Part shown: positions 58,300 through 64,000 of the stretch, one piece after another
Layout: each line of letters starts with the position of its first letter
Position numbering within the stretch: position 1 is the first letter of the stretch
Assembly: GCA_963803155.1 (NCBI GenBank)
Contig: CAWDMN010000105.1
Span: 28,764-92,763 of the forward strand
Length of the DNA stretch: 64,000 bases
Source: CAWDMN01 sp963803155
GTDB lineage: Bacteria > Acidobacteriota > Terriglobia > Versatilivoradales > Versatilivoraceae
Direction of reading: 5' to 3'
Program-made: the position numbers and the translations under genes
The notes under the pieces: model-generated
Databases searched by the model: none
What the model was told of the DNA's origin: nothing
The model's input: the letters and a program-made list of their open reading frames with translations, nothing else

Positions 58300-58746
58300 G
58301 TGCAACTCCCCACCGTGGCACAGCTCATACCCATTCTTCAGACCGCCATCGGTCCAATGATTTTGATTTCAGGGTTGGGCCTGCTCCTTTTGACGATGAC
58401 GAACCGTTTGGGACGGGCCATTGATCGAGCCCGCTTATTAGCCGGCGAACTCTCCGAGGCCGCGGGAAACAAGCAGGAAAAGATCGCCGCCCAGCTTGAG
58501 ATTCTTTGGAGACGCGCGCGCCTCATCCGGGCTTCCATCACACTAGCCTCGCTGAGCGCGTTGTCCTCGGCGTGCCTGATTATCGTGCTCTTCTTCACGG
58601 CATTGGGAGGGCTGGAACTGGCCTGGCTGATCGGAAGCGTGTTTATTATTGGCATGCTCAGCTTGATTGGCTCGTTGATTTTGTTCATTAAGGATATCAA
58701 CCAATCTTTGGCGGCGTTGAAGCTGGAGTTGCAGGTTGAAAAGTGA
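58300..58746 (+). CDS. DUF2721 family small membrane protein
   Basis: From the GTG at 58300, six bases after AAAGGAGG, the protein has 148 residues. An N-terminal membrane helix (TAIGPMILISGLGLLLLTM) is followed by the conserved short basic segment TNRLGRAIDRARLLAGEL, then an amphipathic helix (EILWRRARLIRASI) and two closely spaced C-terminal membrane helices (ALSSACLIIVLFFTALGGL, LIGSVFIIGMLSLIGSLILFI). This matches the DUF2721 layout. No function is known for the family. It is followed by structured repeats; nothing suggests an operon. Confidence 0.85.
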   Translation: MQLPTVAQLIPILQTAIGPMILISGLGLLLLTMTNRLGRAIDRARLLAGELSEAAGNKQEKIAAQLEILWRRARLIRASITLASLSALSSACLIIVLFFTALGGLELAWLIGSVFIIGMLSLIGSLILFIKDINQSLAALKLELQVEK

Positions 58747-58799
58747 CCCCCCTCCAGATTCACGAGTCAGAATCAATCTTCTTGAAGAACAGAAAATAA

Positions 58800-58880
58800 T
58801 AACCGTTCAAGGGGGGGGACTGAACCCGAAGGGTTCACAGCCATTAGCCGGGGGTAAGGCCGTTAGGCCGCCCCCGCCGG
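58800..58880 (+). repeat. Structured TAACCGTTCA repeat, copy 1
   Basis: The element begins TAACCGTTCA, runs through a G-tract, then ACTGAACCCGAAGGGTTCACAGC with a perfect TGAACCC-GAA-GGGTTCA hairpin (58821-58837), then CCATTAGCCG and a G5/C5 stem enclosing GGCC-GTTA-GGCC (58850-58875). It matches the element at 58974-59055 in the opposite orientation in order, spacing and head sequence. Confidence 0.65.
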
Positions 58881-58973
58881 ATATAGGCAATAACAGAAAC
58901 GACCTCGGTAGGGGTCACAGCTTGCAATGGGGCTGCGACTCTTCAGGGTCGGATTGGTTCGCTCTTTTGACTG

Positions 58974-59055
58974 GTGGATGAGCGTGTGACCACCGTTGCA
59001 CGCTCATCCATCGGCTAATCGCTGTGACCCCTTCGGATTTCCCCCTGAACGGTTA
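58974..59055 (-). repeat. Structured TAACCGTTCA repeat, copy 2
   Basis: On the minus strand the element reads TAACCGTTCAGGGGG, then CCGAAGGGGTCACAGCGATTAGCCG, then a 12-bp perfect hairpin TGGATGAGCGTG/CACGCTCATCCA (58975-58986 with 58999-59010). Head and CACAGC-ATTAGCCG middle match copy 1; the variable terminal hairpin differs. Its GCTGTGACCCC (59021-59031) is also complementary to GGGGTCACAGC at 58911-58921. Confidence 0.65.
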
Positions 59056-59088
59056 CGGAAAATAAGCCTAATCAGAGCGGCGCGATTT

Positions 59089-62000
59089 TCACTCCGCCGT
59101 TACTAACAGACGGCCCTTCAAGTGGATTTTCTGGGAGGAGCTTCCCACCATCACTTCGAATTCTCCGGGCTCAACTTCCCACTGCATCTGGCGATTGAGC
59201 AGAGCCAGATCTTCAGGTTTCAAGATGAATTCCACCGGCTTCTTTTCACCCGGCATCAGGTGGACCTTCTGGAACCCGCGAAGCTGCTTGACTGGAGTTG
59301 TGACTGAACTCACTAAATCTCTCAAGTAAAGTTGAACCGTCTCAACTCCTTCATTCGCGCCAGTGTTCTCCAACTCCAACTTGACATGTGCGCGCCCTCC
59401 ATTCGCGATCTTATCCGGCGTAATTTCAAGGTTGCGGTATTCGTACTTGGTATAACTCAAACCATACCCGAATTCGTAAAGTGGTTCGGGATTCATGTCC
59501 ACATAAGGCCGTCCCCAAGCTTCCTTGAGCCAATAAGCTTTGGAGGGCTTGTGGTTGTAGTAGACCGGAAGTTGTCCCGCGTGGCGCGGCACGGTGATGG
59601 GAAGGCGGCCCGAAGGATTGTACTCCCCAAAGAGAACCTCGGCAACGGCCTCTCCGCCTAGTTCTCCGGGAAGCCAAGCCTCCACCACTCCGGGGATATT
59701 TTCGGAAATCCAGCGGGTGGCCAAGGGCCTTCCGTTGATTAAAATTACAACAGTCGGTGTGCCGGTTTCAAAAACGGCCTTGACCAGTTCCTCCTGATGT
59801 CCCGTCAGCTCCAGAGTTGCGGCATCATACCCTTCGCCGTCGGTTCCTTTCTTGTCTGGAGTCTCCCATTCATTCTCTCCAACCACCACCACGGCAATCT
59901 CCGATTGGGCGGCTGCTTTTTTTGCTTGAGCTATCTCATTGGCCGCGTCTCCAATCACTTCGCATCCTTTCACGTAATTCACCTGGGTGGAGGCCGTGAC
60001 TTTGCGTTTTATGCCTTCCAGGACCGTGACAATTGGCTGCAGGATGCTTTTGGGCGTGTAATCGCCCAGTTGGTTGCGAGCCTGATCGGCATTGGGTCCA
60101 ATCACCGCAATGGATTTGAGGTCCTTCCTCAAGGGTAGGATTTGGTTGCGGTTATTGAGCAAGACAATTCCCTGACGTCCGGCCTCCAGGGCCAACTGTT
60201 GATCTTCGGGAGTGTGAGCGATTTTTTCGGCGAGAAGGGGATTAACCATAGGAGCCTCAAAAAGGCCGAGACGGAATTTCTGAGTCAGGATGCGACGCAC
60301 GGCCCGGTCCACCAGCTCGATGGGCACCTGGCCGGAGCGCACATTCTCAATCAGCTCCTGCATGAATCCCGATTCATAGGAGATCCCTACATCCAGCCCC
60401 GCCTTCAATGCCATGGCTCCTGCTTCCTTCATGTCGCGGGCCACTCCTTCGTAAATCAAGGTGGAGATGCCTCCTCCTTCACTTAGAACCAGCCCTTGGA
60501 ATCCCATCTCCCGGCGCAGAATCCTGTCCAGGATCCAATCCGAGGAATGGACGGGAATCCCATCGATGGCTGGATAAGTAGCCATAACGCCCAGGGCGCC
60601 CCGCTCCCGGATTCCCGCCATCCAGGGGGGCAGGAAGACTTCGCGCAGTTGCCGCTCCGATATTTCCATCGCCCCTCGCTCCAAGCCGCTGGCCGGTTGG
60701 CTTTGTCCTGGGTAATGGCATAACCCTGAGACTACTTTGTCTGGAGCGGACACATCGTTTCCTTGCATGGCTTCCACGATTTTTTCGGCGATCCGCGCGC
60801 AAAGGTAAGGATCCTCGCCAAAACCTTCCTGATTCCTGCCCAACCGCGGGTCCCGATTTGGCTCCACCACCAGCGTGAATAGCTGATGAATGCCGCGGGA
60901 ACGGGCTTCCCGCGCGGCCACTGTGTAAATCTTCTTCACTAGATCCATGTTCCAGCTGCTCGAGATCGTCATCCCCTCGGGGAAAATCGTTGAGCCCGAA
61001 CACATCAATCCGTGAGTCCCCTCTTCGGTTTGCAGGAGCGGAATGCCCAGGCGCGTCTTCAGGGCAATCTGCTGCAATTGGTTGAAATATTCCGCCTGTT
61101 GGCGCGGGCCATTCGGCAGGATGGTATTGGCCAGAGTGAAAAATCCTCCCCCGGGGCCAAATCCTTTTTCATATTCTCCGGAAACAAATTTTTTGCAAGC
61201 TTCTAGTTTTTCAGGAACCTCGCGCCCAAGCTTGTCTTCATAGACACAAGGCATGTTCATCTGGCCCACTTTTTCTTCGATAGTCATGCGCTGCAAGAGA
61301 TCTTCCACCCGAAGCGAGATGGGCTGGCTGGGATCGAGGTAGAGAGGCCGGTTGACGGCTTGAGTTTGTCGTTGTCCGACGTAAGCGGAAATCGCGGCCA
61401 CGGTGTCTAGCCAAATCGGATGATTGGGATCCTTCACGTATGCCAACAGATCCTTCAAAAATGAAACCTGAGTCATTTGCGCCGTGCTGCCCTCGCCGAT
61501 TTCATGTCCCGCCAGCACAAGCCATCCGCCGGATTCCAACGCCTGATCCAGCAATGGACGGACTTCGCGGAAGGGACGGTTGTCTGAGGGAATGCCCATC
61601 AACTGGGCGAGATCGCAATAGGCGGGATCATTGGCCGCTTCATCCATGAATCCGCGCCCTGCCTCAAATATGGAGGCAACCAATGGGATCGTACTTTTCG
61701 CGGCTTCACCCCTGCCAATATATTTCTGTCCGCAGGGATAGGCAAACGTCCTGGGCATGACTCCCAAAAGAGTCTTGACCTCTTGATTGGCTTCCAACAG
61801 CTCCTGGCGCATCCGCTGCAATGTGTAGTCTTCCAAGGCACGCTCGCGCGACCAGGGGAAGTTGCCGCTGCAAGCGTGGCGCAGAGAGTGGTTGCCGATC
61901 TCGTGGCCGGCTTTGACGGCCTGTTCCCAGGCTGCCAGCCGCTCCTGCAGGCGATCTGGAGAAACATAAAAGGTCACCTTCACTCCCTCCTGCTGGAACA

Positions 62001-62205
62001 ACGGAAATCCCGCGTCCATCTGGCTCGGACGGGCATCGTCAAAGGTCAAGCTCAGAGCTGCCTTCTTACCTTCCGGCCAACGGAAAACCTTGCCCGGCGT
62101 TTTCGTGGCTCCAGCGTCGTATTGATTGGCGGAATTACCCGGCTGTACCAAGAATAGGACAAGTAGAACCACAAGGCTCTTGCTCAGGAAAATGAAAGAC
62201 CGCAT
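59089..62205 (-). CDS. Exported polysaccharide deacetylase-GH3 fusion enzyme
   Basis: The product has 1038 residues from the ATG at 62205, preceded by AGGAG; an in-frame ATG 41 codons upstream lacks a leader. A signal peptide (RSFIFLSKSLVVLLVLFLV) precedes a NodB-type CE4 deacetylase domain (about residues 40-275) with TFDDA (54-58), NHSLRH with His106/His110, and FAYPCG (154-159). A linker leads to a full GH3 enzyme: N-terminal TIM barrel (about 295-620) with RNQEGFGEDPYL, a C-terminal alpha/beta domain and an FN3-like tail (about 920-1010, GANEGVETVQLYLRD, LRGFQKV). At the nucleophile segment GFQGLVLSEGGG the expected Asp is Glu (residue 576). Probably deacetylates and hydrolyses the same glycan outside the cell. 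Confidence 0.88.
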   Translation of the reverse strand: MRSFIFLSKSLVVLLVLFLVQPGNSANQYDAGATKTPGKVFRWPEGKKAALSLTFDDARPSQMDAGFPLFQQEGVKVTFYVSPDRLQERLAAWEQAVKAGHEIGNHSLRHACSGNFPWSRERALEDYTLQRMRQELLEANQEVKTLLGVMPRTFAYPCGQKYIGRGEAAKSTIPLVASIFEAGRGFMDEAANDPAYCDLAQLMGIPSDNRPFREVRPLLDQALESGGWLVLAGHEIGEGSTAQMTQVSFLKDLLAYVKDPNHPIWLDTVAAISAYVGQRQTQAVNRPLYLDPSQPISLRVEDLLQRMTIEEKVGQMNMPCVYEDKLGREVPEKLEACKKFVSGEYEKGFGPGGGFFTLANTILPNGPRQQAEYFNQLQQIALKTRLGIPLLQTEEGTHGLMCSGSTIFPEGMTISSSWNMDLVKKIYTVAAREARSRGIHQLFTLVVEPNRDPRLGRNQEGFGEDPYLCARIAEKIVEAMQGNDVSAPDKVVSGLCHYPGQSQPASGLERGAMEISERQLREVFLPPWMAGIRERGALGVMATYPAIDGIPVHSSDWILDRILRREMGFQGLVLSEGGGISTLIYEGVARDMKEAGAMALKAGLDVGISYESGFMQELIENVRSGQVPIELVDRAVRRILTQKFRLGLFEAPMVNPLLAEKIAHTPEDQQLALEAGRQGIVLLNNRNQILPLRKDLKSIAVIGPNADQARNQLGDYTPKSILQPIVTVLEGIKRKVTASTQVNYVKGCEVIGDAANEIAQAKKAAAQSEIAVVVVGENEWETPDKKGTDGEGYDAATLELTGHQEELVKAVFETGTPTVVILINGRPLATRWISENIPGVVEAWLPGELGGEAVAEVLFGEYNPSGRLPITVPRHAGQLPVYYNHKPSKAYWLKEAWGRPYVDMNPEPLYEFGYGLSYTKYEYRNLEITPDKIANGGRAHVKLELENTGANEGVETVQLYLRDLVSSVTTPVKQLRGFQKVHLMPGEKKPVEFILKPEDLALLNRQMQWEVEPGEFEVMVGSSSQKIHLKGRLLVTAE

Positions 62206-63171
62206 AGGTTTCTCCTGGATTTTGATGTTGGGATAAAAAAGCATTTTGATATCGAGCCGTTGATGTCGAAAAAGCTCACTATTGTTGAGATTTGTCCCTG
62301 TCAGAACTTCGGCTGTCTCGGTATCCACGGTGGATCGCTGAACTCAGCGAGAAGGAGCCAATGCCATGACGGGAAGATCGCGCCTCAGGGAGAACAATAG
62401 GTTCCACTACAAGTGATAAGGCAGCAGAATCCCCTCTTTTCCAACGCGGAGGTGCTTGGAGAGGAACCATTGGAAAAAACTCTCCCCGCTCGATCCAGTT
62501 GTAAAGGCCGGCAGGGGTGACTCCGTTCTTCACTCGACTTGGCCGCGGAACTCAATTGGATGAATCGAAATTTAATTGGCCGCTTTGGATTTCCAAATTG
62601 CTCGTCCGTGAATTTCCGTTCGAGCCCAGAATTTGCGGCGTCGATGATTCGAAACTTGCGGAACACATTTGCAAAAACATGGACGAATCTCATGGAATGT
62701 TATTGCCGCATCTTTAACTTTTGCCGCTTCGATTTCGTCGTAGATTATCAAAAGATTAATAACTAAATGCAAGCGTTTATAAGGGTACAGTTGAAGAGGA
62801 GCCGCGCCTGTCAGCGTGGCTGGCATAGCAAGACAATGAAAATGGGATGATGGAGGCGGCCTGCCCTCAGGCGGTCTCAGCAAGCTGGGAAAACACAGGT
62901 GGGGTGAGAGCACCTCGCTTCGAGCCACGCTATTTTCATAGGAGCCACTCACACCGGCACGGCTGGCACAACAAGAAAATGCAAACAAGATGGGACGCGT
63001 GGGTGTGACGATGTCGCCCGTCGCGCGTCGCCTGGCCAGCCTCGCCTGCTGAGCCAGCGTGCACCGGTGACGGTGGTCACTCGTGCCCGCTCCACCTTTG
63101 CTTAGCTGGGATTTTCTGAGGGGAGCCATTTGGAGTGCTGTGTCGTGCCGCCGCGCTTCAAAGGAGAAGGG
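62206..63171. other. Repeat-rich gap between the fusion enzyme and NUDIX genes
   Basis: No intact gene is supported. The left third has the AlpA-like remnant annotated at 62279-62533. The right two thirds contain GC-rich, Ser/Arg-coding repeat-like text (CGCCTGTCAGCGTGGC, GGCGGCCTGCCCTCAGGCGG, CGCGTCGCCTGGCCAGCC) that yields long frames on both strands without ribosome sites or domains. The promoter of the fusion gene must lie at the left. Confidence 0.4.
62279..62533 (-). pseudogene. Possible AlpA/excisionase-like remnant
   Basis: In one minus-strand frame the sequence VKNGVTPAGLYNWIERGEFFP followed by RWKRGD resembles the helix-turn-helix and wing of AlpA-type phage/prophage regulators (Y..WI..GEFP..... 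RW). There is no proper start, and the frame continues without resemblance. It may be a decayed gene or a chance match. Confidence 0.25.
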
Positions 63172-63654
63172 TCAATCCGAATCTAATTTCACTTTCCTGG
63201 AGTCTCGGGTCTCCAGAAATTTCTTGAGGATCGAGCGGTCTGGGGGATTCAGGTTCTCGGGCAATTGATCCAATGCGAAGTAGCGCAATTCAAGGGTTTC
63301 TTCATGATCGGAGGACATCAATTGTCCTGTTACTTGTTCCGCCAGATAGACGATATTTACATCGCAGACCTGATCGCCGTTGGGGTATTGGTAACAGAAT
63401 TCCGGCCCGGCAAAAACCCCCAAAAAAGTGAGATCGCCCATTTCCAGCCCCGTCTCTTCCCGAATTTCCCGGCGGGCCGTCTCCTCCAAAGTCTCTCCGG
63501 GTTCCATGCCTCCACCTAGGATACCCCAGAAGTGGTTGTCTACGCGGTGCTGGAGCAGAAGCCGTCCCCGCTCATCCGTGATGAGAACACAAGCCCCCAC
63601 CAAGATTAGAGGCCTATGTCCGATGAGCTCGCGCAATTCATGGATGTAACTCAT
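63172..63654 (-). CDS. NUDIX hydrolase
   Basis: From the ATG at 63654 the protein has 160 residues; an in-frame TTG lies 15 bases upstream. The Nudix box is complete, GGGMEPGETLEETARREIREETGLEMG (residues 53-79), with the metal-binding REIREE core intact, so a magnesium-dependent hydrolase acting on nucleoside diphosphate-linked compounds is expected. The region before the box (LVGACVLITDERGRLLLQHR) forms the usual beta strands. Acidic and aromatic substrate residues such as FCYQYPNGDQ do not identify a substrate. It is followed by a HAD phosphatase on the same strand. Confidence 0.92.
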   Translation of the reverse strand: MSYIHELRELIGHRPLILVGACVLITDERGRLLLQHRVDNHFWGILGGGMEPGETLEETARREIREETGLEMGDLTFLGVFAGPEFCYQYPNGDQVCDVNIVYLAEQVTGQLMSSDHEETLELRYFALDQLPENLNPPDRSILKKFLETRDSRKVKLDSD

Positions 63655-63755
63655 TTGACACTGCCTCAATAACGAATAATTCGCAACTGGTCAGGACTGC
63701 TCTGCCTGTTGGCTTTGACGATTGTTCTCAAAAAAATGGGGCGGAAATCTCAATT

Positions 63756-64000
63756 CTAAAATCTTATTCTCACCCATTCCCCAAGTTGTGTCATGTCTTC
63801 AAGAACCATACATTCAGGCGGACAAAGTGCAATATCCGTCAGGCCGGTAGGGATGAGGACACAAGAAATTCCCGCCGCCCTGGCGGAGCTCGCTCCCCGT
63901 GGAGAGTCCTCCACCGCCAAACATTCCCCGGGCGCCAGGCCGAGCCGTTCCAGTGCCTTCAAATACGCATCGGGACTGGGTTTGACGGATTCATACTCGT
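63756..64000 (-). CDS. HAD-superfamily phosphatase, truncated by window edge
   Basis: Only the C-terminal 80 or so residues are in the window. The reading frame continues to the last base. It contains KPSPDAYLKALERLG with the catalytic Lys of motif 3, then VEDSPRGASSARAAGI, the acidic motif 4 typical of HAD subfamily IA beta-phosphoglucomutase/phosphoglycolate phosphatase-like enzymes. The N-terminal nucleophile Asp lies outside. Substrate cannot be assigned. It is cotranscribed direction-wise with the NUDIX gene but with a gap of about 100 bp. Confidence 0.85.
   Translation of the reverse strand, partial: EYESVKPSPDAYLKALERLGLAPGECLAVEDSPRGASSARAAGISCVLIPTGLTDIALCPPECMVLEDMTQLGEWVRIRF

Noticed and set aside
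62572..63129. 185-codon minus-strand frame in the gap before the NUDIX gene
   Set aside because: Built from GC-rich repeat text, no ribosome site and no recognised domain.
1..64000. CRISPR arrays, tRNA/rRNA genes, T-box or common riboswitches
   Set aside because: No regularly spaced direct repeats, tRNA T-loop patterns or T-box GGGTGG-type sequence were seen on reading both strands; a covariance-model scan would be decisive.

Overview
The window is bacterial chromosome with moderate GC and densely packed genes on both strands. No plasmid, phage or CRISPR hallmark was seen, and no rRNA or tRNA gene. Several traits point to Acidobacteriota or a neighbouring lineage: a short PheT without the OB-fold tRNA-binding domain, a fused GldF/GldG-type ABC permease, twin-arginine-exported Gfo/Idh/MocA oxidoreductases, long secreted TIG-type proteins, and ECF-sigma/zinc-finger anti-sigma pairs followed by exported proteins. 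This placement is inference; Planctomycetota-like lineages remain possible because of the dispersed intergenic repeats.

Layout. 0.3-3.8 kb: a BASS-type transporter, an exported phosphotriesterase-family hydrolase and a GH20-like glycosidase. 3.9-8.8 kb (minus): a Gld-type operon of ATPase, GldF-GldG fusion permease and DUF4340 protein. 9.0-15.4 kb: a Tat-exported oxidoreductase divergent from an ArsR regulator, an ECF sigma/anti-sigma pair with an exported protein, an EamA transporter and a 2[4Fe-4S] ferredoxin. 15.7-19.9 kb: a large membrane-anchored TPR/PEGA protein and a DUF429 protein. 20.3-27.2 kb: the translation cluster thrS-infC-rpmI-rplT-pheS-pheT, with an ATT-started infC and terminator-like hairpins between rpmI/rplT and rplT/pheS. 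27.5-32.9 kb: a ZapB-like coiled coil, zapA, a candidate 6S RNA with its own promoter, rny, ymdB and ffh.

32.9-36.9 kb: a CBM9-like protein, an HtrA-type protease and a PQQ-type beta-propeller. 37.3-42.1 kb: an accessory sugar/cyclitol-type cluster (URO-D-like protein, two Gfo/Idh/MocA oxidoreductases, a TIM-barrel isomerase). Its last two genes are bracketed by inverted copies of a coding-like repeat. 42.5-48.1 kb: a second ECF sigma/anti-sigma/DUF4097 module, shikimate kinase, an exported protein, an M28 peptidase and an NTF2-like protein. 48.3-57.5 kb (minus): PBP1C, a giant TIG protein, an outer-membrane barrel, a secreted DUF3395 protein and a cyclophilin fused to a TonB-C-like domain. 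58.3-64 kb: a DUF2721 protein, a cluster of structured repeats, a large exported polysaccharide deacetylase-GH3 fusion, a repeat-rich gap, a NUDIX hydrolase and a truncated HAD phosphatase.

The most unusual items are the deacetylase-GH3 fusion with Glu at the expected nucleophile position, three multi-helix intergenic RNA candidates (about 11.0, 28.3 and 30.3 kb), and several dispersed repeat families: one with a TAACCGTTCA head, one with a KSTTL coding-like frame, and one with GTAGCCACG ends.
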